From positions 310,001-374,000 of the forward strand of contig NZ_FBYC01000004.1 of assembly GCF_001517585.1 (NCBI RefSeq): a stretch of 64,000 bases of DNA, written 5' to 3'. The stretch is from Roseibaca calidilacus (GTDB lineage: Bacteria > Pseudomonadota > Alphaproteobacteria > Rhodobacterales > Rhodobacteraceae). Position numbers and translations under genes: made by a program. Position 1 is the stretch's first letter. Every line of letters starts with the position of its first letter. This document shows, piece by piece, positions 17,557 through 27,032 of this stretch. A model generated the notes under the pieces. That model was not told the origin of the DNA and did no database searches. It saw only the letters and a program-made list of their open reading frames with translations.

Positions 17557-17910
17557 TCAGGGCCAGAGCGCATTTTCCATGATCGCGACGTCGCCTTGCG
17601 TATTGACCAGCGCAAGATCGAAGCGTGTTTGCGTCAATTGTCCGTTGGGCTGCCCGCCCAGAAATTCGGCCGCGGCCGCGAACACCCGCGCAATCTGGCG
17701 CTGTCCCAATCTTGCGCGCGCGGCATCGAAACTGCGGCTTTTCTTTACTTCAACAAAGATGACCTCGTCGCCAAGGCCAAGCACCAAGTCGATTTCGCCG
17801 CCCCGTCCGCGATAGCGCCGTTCCAATAGCCGATAACCTCTGGCTGTATAGTCGCGCAAGACGCTGTCTTCGGCGGCCAGACCGGCGTAATGGTTGCGGG
17901 CGTGGTTCAT
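17557..17910 (-). CDS. YraN family (UPF0102) nuclease-like protein
   Basis: 117 residues. It has the YraN signature GLAAEDSVLRDYTARGYRLLERRYRGRGGEIDLV and a PD-(D/E)XK-like core (EID followed by FVEVKKSRS). The family resembles Holliday-junction resolvases but has no settled function. It overlaps rsmI by 4 nt, the common rsmI-yraN pairing of bacteria. Confidence 0.9.
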   Translation of the reverse strand: MNHARNHYAGLAAEDSVLRDYTARGYRLLERRYRGRGGEIDLVLGLGDEVIFVEVKKSRSFDAARARLGQRQIARVFAAAAEFLGGQPNGQLTQTRFDLALVNTQGDVAIMENALWP

Positions 17911-18755
17911 GTCTCTGTCCCTTTCGCAAGGGCGGCCTGATACACGTCGCGACGTGGCAGCCCCAGATCACGCGCCACCTGAGCGACCGCTTCCTTCACC
18001 GACATGTCGCGCAATGCTGCATCCAAGGCTGCATCCAGCGTTTCTTCATCCGCGCGGAACGGCGCGGCGCGGTCCACGACCAGCACGATTTCGCCCTTGA
18101 GCGACCGATCCTTGATTGCCAGTGCCAATTCGCCCAGGGGCATGCGCAACACCTCTTCATGCAGCTTGGTCAATTCACGACAAAGCGCGGCTTGCCTGTC
18201 TGCTCCAAGACTGTCGCAGAGTTCGTTTAAGAATCGGTGAATCCGCTTGGGCGATTCGTAGAACAGAAGCGTGGCGGGTACGGCTGCGGCCTCTGCCAGC
18301 ATAAGTTTGCGCGCCCCGGCTTGAGCAGGCGGGAAGCCCAAGAAACAAAACCTGTCGCTTGGCAGGCCCGCCACGCAAAGCGCCGCCATGACCGCAGAGG
18401 CGCCCGGTGCTGCCAGCACCGGAAGGCCGGCATCAATCGCGGCGCGGGCAAGGCCGAATCCGGGGTCCGAGACGAGCGGCGTTCCGGCCTCTGACGCATA
18501 GAGCACCGATTGCCCCTCGCGCAGCGCTTGAAGCAATTTCGGCCGCATTTGCGCGCCGTTATGGTCGTGATAGGGCAGCACGCGGCGTCCGTTCAGGGCG
18601 ACCCCGTGCAATTCCATCAGCCGCCGCAGGCTGCGGGTGTCCTCTGCGACCAGCAGATCGCAACCGGCCAGCAGGTCAAGCGCGCGCAAAGTGATGTCGC
18701 GCGCCGCGCCGATAGGAGTGGCAATCAGGTGCAGACCTGGGGCAATCGCGGGCAT
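17907..18755 (-). CDS. rsmI: 16S rRNA (cytidine(1402)-2'-O)-methyltransferase
   Basis: 282 residues from ATG 18755. It shows the tetrapyrrole methylase-like fold: LHLIATPIGAARDITLRAL, VAEDTRSLRRLM, YHDHN, ASEAGTPLVSDPGF, LPSDRFCFLGFPP and YESPKRI. RsmI 2'-O-methylates C1402 of 16S rRNA using SAM. The usual ATPIGN is ATPIGA here. The frame stays open to 18806, but the ATG at 18755 gives the family N-terminus. Divergent from the LpoA-like gene. Confidence 0.95.
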   Translation of the reverse strand: MPAIAPGLHLIATPIGAARDITLRALDLLAGCDLLVAEDTRSLRRLMELHGVALNGRRVLPYHDHNGAQMRPKLLQALREGQSVLYASEAGTPLVSDPGFGLARAAIDAGLPVLAAPGASAVMAALCVAGLPSDRFCFLGFPPAQAGARKLMLAEAAAVPATLLFYESPKRIHRFLNELCDSLGADRQAALCRELTKLHEEVLRMPLGELALAIKDRSLKGEIVLVVDRAAPFRADEETLDAALDAALRDMSVKEAVAQVARDLGLPRRDVYQAALAKGTET

Positions 18756-18914
18756 GGTATCACTTCTTTCGCGTCTGATCGACTTACGCCCTTGTGCCCC
18801 GCACAACGCGGCACCGCAAGCGTAGCGCCGCCGTCGTCGGTCTTGGGGCGTTTACTTCAAGCCGGTGCTTGCGTAGTCTTCGCCCAAATTCGCGTGTTCG
18901 GGAGAGTGCAGAAA

Positions 18915-20084
18915 ATGTTTCGGAACTTGATAGGGCGTCGCACCGTCACCGCTGGCCTTGTGTCGGCTTTCGTGCTGGCCGGGTGCGAGGGGGGGCTAGG
19001 GCCTGTCGGTGGCGGCAGCCGCGTAAACACTGATCGCCCGGTGACGGTGGCATTGCTGGTTCCGGGCGGGTCCGAGGATGAAGGGCGCGCCGTTCTGGCC
19101 GAGGGCTTGGAAAACGCGGCCCGGCTTGCGGTTGCCGATTTGCAGGGGGTGCAGATTGATCTGCGGGTTTACCAGACGGCGGGCGACGCGGAACGGGCTG
19201 CCAGCGTAGCCCAGCAGGCGGTCGACGATGGCGCGAAGATCATTCTGGGTCCGCTTTTTGCCGATGCCGCGCGCGCGGTTGGTCAGGCGGTCAGACCTGC
19301 GGGCGTGAATGTGTTGAGCTTTTCCAACAACCCGTCGGCGGCGGCTGGAAATGTCTTTTTGCTTGGCCCGATGTTCGAGAACACGGCAAGCCGTCTGATG
19401 GATTTCGCCGCTGCCCAAGGCAAGGGGCGCGTTATGCTGGTGGCCGAGAGGAACGAAGCCGGAGATGCCGCCACATCTGCCGTGCAGCGGGCGGCCAGCC
19501 GCAGCTTGGCAGAGCTGGTTGCGTTAGAAAGCTATTCGTTCTCGCAGCAGGGCGTTGTGCAGGCGCTGCCGGATATCGCCTCAGAGGCCCGCGCGAGCAA
19601 TGCGCAGACGCTGATTTTCACCGCCGGGTCCGAAGGCGCCTTGCCCCTGTTGGCAGAGTTGTTGCCACAAAACGGGCTGTCGCCAGAGACCTTTCAATAT
19701 GCCGGGCTGACACGCTGGGACCTTCCGGCCAGCACCATGTCGTTCAAGGGCTTGCAGGGCGGCTGGTTCACCTTGCCCGATCCTTCGGTGATGCGTCAAT
19801 TCGAGGCCCGCTACCAAGGCGCCTATGGCGAGGCCCCACACCCCGTGGCATCTCTGGGGTTCGATGCGGTCGCCGCGGTCGGGGCACTTTTGACGTCTGG
19901 CGGATCGGATGCATTGAGTGCGGCGCGGATCACACAGGGCAACGGGTTCAGCGGCGCAGCAGGCGTGTTCCGTTTCCGGCCCGACGGCTCTAACGAGCGT
20001 GGCCTTGCGATTGCAGAGATCCGCGATGGCGAGAGCGTGGTCATCAGCCCGGCCCCGCGCAGCTTTGATGGGGGCGGGTTCTGA
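18915..20084 (+). CDS. LpoA-like penicillin-binding protein activator lipoprotein
   Basis: 389 residues from ATG 18915. A lipoprotein signal peptide ends in the lipobox LAGC (about residues 19-22). A periplasmic-binding-protein type I fold follows (VTVALLVPGGSEDEGRAVLAEGLENAA; IILGPLFADAARAV; NVLSFSNNPS). Such proteins next to rsmI/yraN are annotated as PBP activators (LpoA-like), thought to stimulate PBP1a at the outer membrane. A transport role is unlikely with no permease nearby. glnD starts 2 nt after the stop. Confidence 0.8.
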   Translation: MFRNLIGRRTVTAGLVSAFVLAGCEGGLGPVGGGSRVNTDRPVTVALLVPGGSEDEGRAVLAEGLENAARLAVADLQGVQIDLRVYQTAGDAERAASVAQQAVDDGAKIILGPLFADAARAVGQAVRPAGVNVLSFSNNPSAAAGNVFLLGPMFENTASRLMDFAAAQGKGRVMLVAERNEAGDAATSAVQRAASRSLAELVALESYSFSQQGVVQALPDIASEARASNAQTLIFTAGSEGALPLLAELLPQNGLSPETFQYAGLTRWDLPASTMSFKGLQGGWFTLPDPSVMRQFEARYQGAYGEAPHPVASLGFDAVAAVGALLTSGGSDALSAARITQGNGFSGAAGVFRFRPDGSNERGLAIAEIRDGESVVISPAPRSFDGGGF

Positions 20085-20086
20085 GC

Positions 20087-22870
20087 GTGGGATTCGCCAA
20101 ATCGGCCACGGAGGGCGCCGCGCCGCTGACCTTTGGGCCCTTTGCCGCAGCGGAAATTCTGGATCAGGCCGCGCTGGACCTGAGGCTTGCGCAGGCGCTG
20201 TCTGCCGCGCCCGATGCACGCGCCATGAGGGGCGGATTGGTCGGCGTTCTGAAAGCCGCTTTGACCGATGGGCGCGCAAGGCTGGAAGCGATTTACCGCG
20301 CCCATCCGCGCGACGCGCGCGACTTTACCGCCGCCAATTCGTGGCTGACGGATTGCATTGTGACCACCGCGTTGCAGGCGGTGCAAACCCGGATGCACCC
20401 CAATCCCAACCCGTCCGATGGCGAGCGGATCGCGACGCTGGCCGTCGGTGGCTATGGCCGGGCCGAGATGGCGCCGCATTCCGATATTGACCTGTTGTTC
20501 CTTGTGCCGTGGAAGGTTACCGGCTGGGTCGAGCAGGTGATTGAATCGACGCTTTATGTGCTGTGGGATCTTAAGCTGAAAGTGGGCCATGCCAGCCGCA
20601 GCATTGATGAATGTCTGCGCCTTGGTAAAGAGGATATCACCATCCGCACGGCGCTTCTGGAACATCGGTTCTTGCATGGCAACGCCGCATTGGCGCACAC
20701 GCTGCGCACGCGGCTTTGGTCCGAATTATTCGCCAAGACCCATGCCGATTTCGTCGAGGCCAAGCTGGCCGAACGCGATGCGCGGCTAAGCAAGATCGGC
20801 AATCAGCGCTATCTGCTGGAACCCAATGTGAAAGAAGGCAAGGGCGGGCTGCGCGACCTGCAAACGCTGTATTGGATCGCAAAATATATTCACGAGGTCG
20901 ATCAGGCGCGCGAGCTGGTGGGCTTGGGCTTTTTCCGCCCCGAGGAATACGAGGCTTTCCGCGAGGCAGAGACCTTTTTATGGGCGGTGCGCTGCCATAT
21001 GCACCACATTGCCGGGCGGGCGGTTGAACAGCTGACCTTTGACATTCAGGTCGGGGTCGCCGACTGCATGGGCTACAAGGACCATGGAGGACGCCGCGGG
21101 GTCGAGCATTTCATGCAGGACTATTTCCGCAATGCCACCCGCGTGGGCGAATTGACCCGCATCTTCCTGACCGAACTGGAAGCGCGCCACGTCAAGCGCG
21201 AGCCTTTGCTGCGTAACTTCCTGAACCGGCGCAAGAAAATGCGCCACAGTCTGCGTGTGGTCCAAAACCGGCTGGACATAGAAGACGAGGCAGCGTTTCT
21301 GTCCGACCCGCTGAACATGCTGCGCATCTTCGAAGAAGCGCTGGTCACAGGCTACCTGATGCACCCCAATGCGATGCGGCTGGTCGCGGCCAATCTGCAC
21401 ATGATCGACGCGAAACTGCGGGCCGAACCCGAGGCGCATAAGATATTCATGCGGTTGCTGCTGAAACATGGCAACCCAGAACGCGCGCTGCGGCGGATGA
21501 ACGAACTGGGCGCGCTCGCAGCTTTCATCCCCGATTTCGAGCCAATCGTGGCGATGATGCAATTCAATGTCTACCATCACTACACGGTCGATGAGCATAC
21601 CATTCAATGCATCAGCACGCTGGCGCAGATCGAACGTGAAGAACTGGACGAAGAATTGCCCATCGCCTCGCGCATCCTGCGCGATGGGGTGAACCGTCGG
21701 GTTCTGTTCATTGCGCTGCTGTTGCACGATATCGGCAAAGGGCGGCCGGAAGATCATGCTGTTCTTGGGGCACAGATTGCGCGGCGCGTCGCGCCCGCGC
21801 TGGGGCTAAAACGTGCCGAATGCGACACTGTCGAATGGCTGGTGCGCTACCATCTTCTGATGTCGGACACCGCGCAGAAACGCGACATTTCCGACCCGCG
21901 CACGGTGCGCGATTTCGCCAAGCTGGTGAAAACCCGCGAAAGGCTGGACCTGTTGACGGTGCTGACCGTGTGCGACATTCGCGGCGTCGGGCCGGGAACG
22001 TGGAACAACTGGAAAGCGCAGCTTTTGCGCCAGCTTTACCGTGAAACCGCGAATGCGCTGGAAAACGGGCTGGAAGAACTGAACCGCGAGAACCGCTCTG
22101 ACGAAGCCAAGCGCGCCCTTCGCGCCGTGCTGGCCGATTGGCCCTCTGCAGATCGCCGGGCGGAACTTGCGCGCCATTACGACCCCTATTGGCAGGGCCT
22201 GCCCACCACGACCCATGCTGTATTTGCCCAGCTTTTGCGCGATGTGACCCCGGCCACCATCCGGGTTGACCTGCATCCCGAACCCGACCGCGACGCGACG
22301 CGCGCCTGTTTCGTGCTGTCCGACCATGCCGGTATTTTTGCGCGTTTCGCTGGCGCGCTGGCCTTGGTCGGCGCGAATATCGTCGATGCGCGAACCTATA
22401 CCACCAAGGATGGTTACGCGACCGCGGCGTTCTGGATTCAGGATGCCGACGGTCATCCGTTCGAGGAATCCCGCCTGCCGCGTCTGCGCAAGATGATCGA
22501 GCGGACCTTCTCGGGCGAGGTGGTCGCTTCGGAAGCGTTGGAGAACCGTGACAAGGTCAAGAAACGCGAGCGCGATTTCCGCGTCCCGACCAATATCAGC
22601 TTCGACAATGAAGGCTCGGAAATCTACACCATCATAGAGGTCGATACCCGCGACCGTCCCGGCCTGCTGTTCGATCTGGCGCGGACGCTGGCCGATAGCA
22701 ATATCTCGATTGCCAGCGCGGTGATTGCCACCTATGGCGTGCAGGTTGTTGATACTTTCTATGTGAAAGACATGTTCGGGCTGAAACTGCACGCCAAATC
22801 CAAGCAGGAATCGTTGGAACGCAAGCTGCGCGCGGCGATCAAGGCGGGCGCAGAGCGCTCGGTCGCCTGA
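20087..22870 (+). CDS. glnD: Bifunctional PII uridylyltransferase/uridylyl-removing enzyme
   Basis: 927 residues, GTG start. The nucleotidyltransferase site is GGYGR (121-125) with Asp133 and Asp135 (HSDIDLLFL). A GlnE-like helical domain, an HD domain (LLLHDIGKGRPEDH) and two C-terminal ACT domains (SDHAGIFARFAGALAL; DTRDRPGLLFDLARTL) follow. GlnD uridylylates and deuridylylates PII according to glutamine, controlling nitrogen assimilation. murJ follows after 1 nt. Confidence 0.97.
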   Translation: MGFAKSATEGAAPLTFGPFAAAEILDQAALDLRLAQALSAAPDARAMRGGLVGVLKAALTDGRARLEAIYRAHPRDARDFTAANSWLTDCIVTTALQAVQTRMHPNPNPSDGERIATLAVGGYGRAEMAPHSDIDLLFLVPWKVTGWVEQVIESTLYVLWDLKLKVGHASRSIDECLRLGKEDITIRTALLEHRFLHGNAALAHTLRTRLWSELFAKTHADFVEAKLAERDARLSKIGNQRYLLEPNVKEGKGGLRDLQTLYWIAKYIHEVDQARELVGLGFFRPEEYEAFREAETFLWAVRCHMHHIAGRAVEQLTFDIQVGVADCMGYKDHGGRRGVEHFMQDYFRNATRVGELTRIFLTELEARHVKREPLLRNFLNRRKKMRHSLRVVQNRLDIEDEAAFLSDPLNMLRIFEEALVTGYLMHPNAMRLVAANLHMIDAKLRAEPEAHKIFMRLLLKHGNPERALRRMNELGALAAFIPDFEPIVAMMQFNVYHHYTVDEHTIQCISTLAQIEREELDEELPIASRILRDGVNRRVLFIALLLHDIGKGRPEDHAVLGAQIARRVAPALGLKRAECDTVEWLVRYHLLMSDTAQKRDISDPRTVRDFAKLVKTRERLDLLTVLTVCDIRGVGPGTWNNWKAQLLRQLYRETANALENGLEELNRENRSDEAKRALRAVLADWPSADRRAELARHYDPYWQGLPTTTHAVFAQLLRDVTPATIRVDLHPEPDRDATRACFVLSDHAGIFARFAGALALVGANIVDARTYTTKDGYATAAFWIQDADGHPFEESRLPRLRKMIERTFSGEVVASEALENRDKVKKRERDFRVPTNISFDNEGSEIYTIIEVDTRDRPGLLFDLARTLADSNISIASAVIATYGVQVVDTFYVKDMFGLKLHAKSKQESLERKLRAAIKAGAERSVA

Positions 22871-22871
22871 C

Positions 22872-24416
22872 ATGGCCGCCATCCGCATGGTCAAGGGCTT
22901 CCTGACGGTTGGGTTGTGGACGCTGCTGTCGCGCGTGTTCGGCTTTGCGCGCGATATCATGATCGCGGCCTACCTAGGGCCGGGGGCCGTGGCGGACGCG
23001 TTCTTCGTTGCCTTTTCACTGCCCAATATGTTCCGCCGCTTTTTTGCCGAAGGGGCGTTCAATTTTGCCTTCGTGCCGCTGTTTTCCAAGAAATACCAAG
23101 CGGGTGAAGGTGCCGAAAGCTTCGCGCGCGACGCTTTTTGGGGCATGGCCGCGCTGTTGGCGGTGTTTTCGGTGCTGGCGGTGCTGGCCATGCCGCTTTT
23201 GGTCTGGGCCATGGCGGCAGGGTTTGCGCAGGATGCACGTTTCGATATGGCGGTCGATTTCGGGCGCGTGGCGTTTCCGTATATCCTGTTCATCTCGCTG
23301 ACCGCGTTGCTGTCGGGAATGCTGAACGCCGTGGGGCGCTTTACAGCCGCCGCGGCAGCGCCCGTGCTTTTGAACATCATCTTTGTCACCGGCATCGTGG
23401 TTGCCGGGGCCATGGGCTGGCCAATTGGTCCGGCGCTTGCGTGGTGTGTGCCGGTTGCGGGTGTGGCGCAACTGGCGCTTTTGTGGGTGGCGGTGCGGCG
23501 CGCGGGCTTTGCCATGCGGTTTCAGCGTCCCAGACTTACGCCCGAATTGAAGCGCCTTGCCGTGATTGCCGCACCAGCCGTTCTGGCCGGCGGCGTGGTG
23601 CAGATTAACCTGCTGGTGGGCCGTCAGGTCGCCAGTTTTACCGAGAACGCGATTTCTTGGCTGAATTTCGCGGACCGGCTGTATCAATTGCCCTTGGGCG
23701 TGGTGGGCATTGCGGTCGGCGTGGTGCTGTTGCCGGAATTGTCGCGCCGCTTGGCGGCGGGCGATACGGACGGCGGGCGGCACAGTTTCAACCGCGGGAT
23801 GGAATTTTCGCTGTTCCTGACCGTGCCCTCGGCGGTGGCGCTGGCCGTGATCGGCGCGCCCATCGTGGCGGTGCTGTTTGGGCGCGGGGCATGGACGGAT
23901 GCCGACACGCAGGCCACGGCGCTTGCGCTGGCCGTCTACGCGCTGGGCCTGCCTGCCTTTGTTCTGCAAAAGGTGCTGCAACCGCTGTATTACGCGCGCC
24001 ATGATACGAAACGCCCTTTTCAATTCGCGGTTACGTCCATGGTGGTGAATGCGGCCGTTGCCGTCGGCCTGATGCCGCTAATCGGCTTTGTCGCAGCCGC
24101 CTTGGCCACAACATTCGCGGCTTGGGTCATGGTCGGGCAGCTCTGGCGGGGCGCGCGGGCGATGGGCCCGGCCGCGCAGATTGACCCGCAACTGCGCGGG
24201 CGCGTCTGGCGTATCGCTCTGGCCTCTGCTGCGATGGGGGCGGCACTTTTTGGGGCGGCTCAGCTTGTCGCGCCCATGCTTGCCATGGCCGGGTGGCGCT
24301 ACCTTGCGCTTTTGGGGCTGATCGCCGTGGGCAGCGCGGTCTATCTGGGGCTGGGGCAGGTGATCGGCGCTTATGACGCGCGCGAGATTCGCGCCAGCCT
24401 GCGCCGGGGGCGCTAG
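22872..24416 (+). CDS. murJ: Lipid II flippase MurJ (MviN)
   Basis: 514 residues with about 14 predicted transmembrane helices. Typical MurJ signatures are TLLSRVFGFARDIMIAAYLG at the N-terminus, AFNFAFVPLFSKKYQ, and QLPLGVVGIAVGVVLLPELS in the middle. MurJ moves lipid-linked peptidoglycan precursors across the inner membrane. The glnD-murJ pairing is common in Rhodobacterales. Confidence 0.96.
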   Translation: MAAIRMVKGFLTVGLWTLLSRVFGFARDIMIAAYLGPGAVADAFFVAFSLPNMFRRFFAEGAFNFAFVPLFSKKYQAGEGAESFARDAFWGMAALLAVFSVLAVLAMPLLVWAMAAGFAQDARFDMAVDFGRVAFPYILFISLTALLSGMLNAVGRFTAAAAAPVLLNIIFVTGIVVAGAMGWPIGPALAWCVPVAGVAQLALLWVAVRRAGFAMRFQRPRLTPELKRLAVIAAPAVLAGGVVQINLLVGRQVASFTENAISWLNFADRLYQLPLGVVGIAVGVVLLPELSRRLAAGDTDGGRHSFNRGMEFSLFLTVPSAVALAVIGAPIVAVLFGRGAWTDADTQATALALAVYALGLPAFVLQKVLQPLYYARHDTKRPFQFAVTSMVVNAAVAVGLMPLIGFVAAALATTFAAWVMVGQLWRGARAMGPAAQIDPQLRGRVWRIALASAAMGAALFGAAQLVAPMLAMAGWRYLALLGLIAVGSAVYLGLGQVIGAYDAREIRASLRRGR

Positions 24417-24515
24417 GGCGCGCCGCGTTCATTCGCGTTCACGCGCCCCACTCTAACCTTCTATGATCGCACGTCTTTCTGAGCAAAACTGGGAAGCACT
24501 TTTGCGCGACGTGCG

Positions 24516-25445
24516 CTAGGGCAGGATCTGTAGCCAGACCCAGCCGGTCAGCATGACCAGCCCCGTTCCGATCAGCGCAGAGGATGCGGCCACCCGTTTC
24601 GCGCGCCCATACATATTGGCAAAAACATAGACATTCACGCCCGGTGCCATGGCTGCCGTGACCACGGCCGAGCGCAGCGCCTCGGTGGACAGCCCGAACG
24701 CTTTGGCCAGCCCGTAGGTGATTGCCGGGTGCACCACCAGCGACAGCGCCACGACATAGGCAATCGTGCGCAAATCGCCTTCGGGCCGGTAGCGATACAG
24801 CACGCCCCCCAGACTGAACAATGCCGCAGGCAATGCTGCGCGCACCATCATGTCCAGCGCATCTTCCATCACCTCCGGCACGGGCAGGCCCGACAGGTTC
24901 ACGGCAAAGCCCAGCGCAATCGCGATCACAAGCGCATTGTGGAACATGGCGCGCAGCACGCGCGCCCCGGTATCGCGCAAGCGCCCGCCGCGGTTGCGCA
25001 TCAGCTCCATCGTGGTAATGCCGATGGCGTAGCAGATCGGCGAATGCAGCGCGATAATGGCGTAGTTTGCCGCCAGCGCATCTGGGCCATAGGCGCGCTC
25101 TGATATCGGCAGGCCCAGCAGCACCGTGTTGGAAAACAGCGCGACAAAGCCGATGGCCACGCAATCTTCCCAGTCGCGCTTGAAGAACAGGCGTGCCCCC
25201 GCAAAGCCAAGGCCGAAACTGACCACGGCCCCTGTGTAGAAACTGACCAGCAAGCGCCAGTCAAATTCCTGCCCCAGATCCAACCGGGAAATGGCGGCAA
25301 AAAGCAGGCACGGGATGGCGAAACTCTGGGTAAACCAGACCACGCCTTCGACTTGGGTGTCGGAAATCAGGTTGCGCCAGCGTGCGACATAGCCAAAACC
25401 GATGACCAGAAAGACAGGCAATATGACATCGGCCAGTGCCTGCAT
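24516..25445 (-). CDS. AEC family (auxin efflux carrier-like) transporter
   Basis: 309 residues with about ten hydrophobic helices. It begins MQALADVILPVFLVIGFGYVA and contains FSNTVLLGLPI and GVNVYVFANMYGR, both typical of the AEC family. Bacterial AEC proteins export or import small organic acids; the substrate is unknown. It is the last gene of the seven-gene minus-strand run, 1 nt after the metallo-hydrolase. Confidence 0.88.
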   Translation of the reverse strand: MQALADVILPVFLVIGFGYVARWRNLISDTQVEGVVWFTQSFAIPCLLFAAISRLDLGQEFDWRLLVSFYTGAVVSFGLGFAGARLFFKRDWEDCVAIGFVALFSNTVLLGLPISERAYGPDALAANYAIIALHSPICYAIGITTMELMRNRGGRLRDTGARVLRAMFHNALVIAIALGFAVNLSGLPVPEVMEDALDMMVRAALPAALFSLGGVLYRYRPEGDLRTIAYVVALSLVVHPAITYGLAKAFGLSTEALRSAVVTAAMAPGVNVYVFANMYGRAKRVAASSALIGTGLVMLTGWVWLQILP

Positions 25446-25446
25446 G

Positions 25447-26244
25447 TCACAGCGCCAGCGTCACGGTCATCCCGTCGAAAGCGGGGGTGACATGGTCGGG
25501 CGTTTCCGCATCCAGCGTCGCATAATCCAGATCCAGATGCATGTTGGTCAGCACAGCGCGGGCGGGGCGCGCGCGGGTGATCCAGTCCAATGTCATCTCC
25601 AGATGGGCATGGGTCGGGTGCGGGGTGCGGCGCAGCGCATCGATGATCCAGACATCCAGCCCCTCCAGCAAGGGCCAGCTTTCGTCGTAGATGCCAACGA
25701 CATCGGGGCAATAGGCCAGCCCCCCCACGCGAAAGCCAAGCGCATCAATACCGCCATGGTTCAGCCGGATCGGGTGCAGCACCAGCGGCCCGCCCGGCCC
25801 CTCGACGGTAAAAGCGCCGTCAATGCTGTTCATGCCCAGAATGGGCGGGTAAGGCGAATTCGGCGGCTGGATGAACGCATAGCCAAACCGCGACAACAAC
25901 GAATCTTGTGTCGGACCATCAGCCCAGACGGGCAGCTTTTCGCGCATGTTGAAAACGATCTGGCGCAAATCGTCCAGCCCGTGCACATGGTCGGCATGGG
26001 CATGGGTATAGACCACCGCGTCCAGCCGCCCGATGCCTGCGTCCAGCAATTGCTCGCGCATGTCGGGGCCGCTGTCGATCAGCACCTGTGTTATGCCGTC
26101 CGGCCCAAACCGTTCCAGCAATAGCGAGCAGCGGCGGCGGCGGTTGCGCGGATTGGCCGGGTCGCACGCACCCCAATGCCCGCCAAGGCGCGGCACCCCG
26201 CCAGACGACCCGCAGCCCAAGATCGTGGCGCGCAATTCCGCCAT
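25447..26244 (-). CDS. MBL-fold metallo-hydrolase (PhnP-like)
   Basis: 265 residues. The metal-binding signature THAHADHVHGLDD has His81, His83, Asp85 and His86. The N-terminus ILGCGSSGGVPRLGGHWGACD and the Arg/Cys-rich NRRRRCSLLL match the PhnP/RNase Z-like branch. PhnP itself is a cyclic ribose phosphodiesterase of phosphonate breakdown, but no phn genes are nearby, so the substrate is open. It shares 1 nt with tatD (TGATG). Confidence 0.85.
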   Translation of the reverse strand: MAELRATILGCGSSGGVPRLGGHWGACDPANPRNRRRRCSLLLERFGPDGITQVLIDSGPDMREQLLDAGIGRLDAVVYTHAHADHVHGLDDLRQIVFNMREKLPVWADGPTQDSLLSRFGYAFIQPPNSPYPPILGMNSIDGAFTVEGPGGPLVLHPIRLNHGGIDALGFRVGGLAYCPDVVGIYDESWPLLEGLDVWIIDALRRTPHPTHAHLEMTLDWITRARPARAVLTNMHLDLDYATLDAETPDHVTPAFDGMTVTLAL

Positions 26245-27032
26245 CAGGCCACCGCCTTCCAGAACAGGCGGTCGAAATTCGCGCTGGTCTGGGCGGCGAA
26301 GTCTGCTTCACTCATCCCGAAAAGCTCTGCGCCGACACGGGCAGTATGGGCGGTATAAGCAGGTTCATTGCGGCGGCCCCGGTGCGGCGGCGGGGCCAGA
26401 TAGGGCGCGTCGGTTTCCACCAGAATGCGGTCCACCGGGGCGCTCGCGAAAATCGCGCGCAAATCGGTGCTGCGGGGGAAAGCCGCGATGCCCGACATGG
26501 ACAGGTAAAAGCCCAGGTCCAGCGCGGCTTGCGCCAGTGCCGCACTGCTTGAGAAGCAATGCATCACGCAACTATACCCACCCGCACGGTGTTCTTCCGT
26601 CAAGATACGCGCCATATCCTCATCGGCGTCGCGCGCATGGATAATCAGCGGCAGCTTGGTTTGGCGCGCGGCCTCTATGTGAATGCGCAGGCTCTTTTGT
26701 TGCACATCCGCGCTTTCGGCGGTGTAATGATAATCCAGCCCCGTTTCGCCAATGCCGACCATCTTGGGATGGTCCGCCAGCGCGACCAATTCATCCACCG
26801 TGACCATGGGGTCGGATGCCACGCTCATCGGGTGGGTGCCGGCGGCAAAAAACACGCTGGGGTGTGACTCTGCAATGGCTTGCACCTTGGGCAGGGCCGA
26901 CAGTTTGGTGCAGATCGTGACCATACGCGCGACGCCCGCCGCATGGGCGCGGGCGATTAGCTCCTCATGCTCTCCGTCGAAATCGGGGAAATCGAGGTGG
27001 CAATGGCTGTCGACAAGCTGCGGCTGGGTCAT
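26244..27032 (-). CDS. tatD: TatD family metal-dependent deoxyribonuclease
   Basis: 262 residues. The metal-binding HxH (LVDSHCHLDF, His10 and His12), GIGETGLDYHY, PLIIHARDAD, YSCVMHCFSSS and ETDAPYLAPPP mark a TatD hydrolase. Family members show 3'-5' exonuclease activity. Overlaps holB by 4 nt, the usual tmk-holB-tatD order. Confidence 0.95.
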   Translation of the reverse strand: MTQPQLVDSHCHLDFPDFDGEHEELIARAHAAGVARMVTICTKLSALPKVQAIAESHPSVFFAAGTHPMSVASDPMVTVDELVALADHPKMVGIGETGLDYHYTAESADVQQKSLRIHIEAARQTKLPLIIHARDADEDMARILTEEHRAGGYSCVMHCFSSSAALAQAALDLGFYLSMSGIAAFPRSTDLRAIFASAPVDRILVETDAPYLAPPPHRGRRNEPAYTAHTARVGAELFGMSEADFAAQTSANFDRLFWKAVA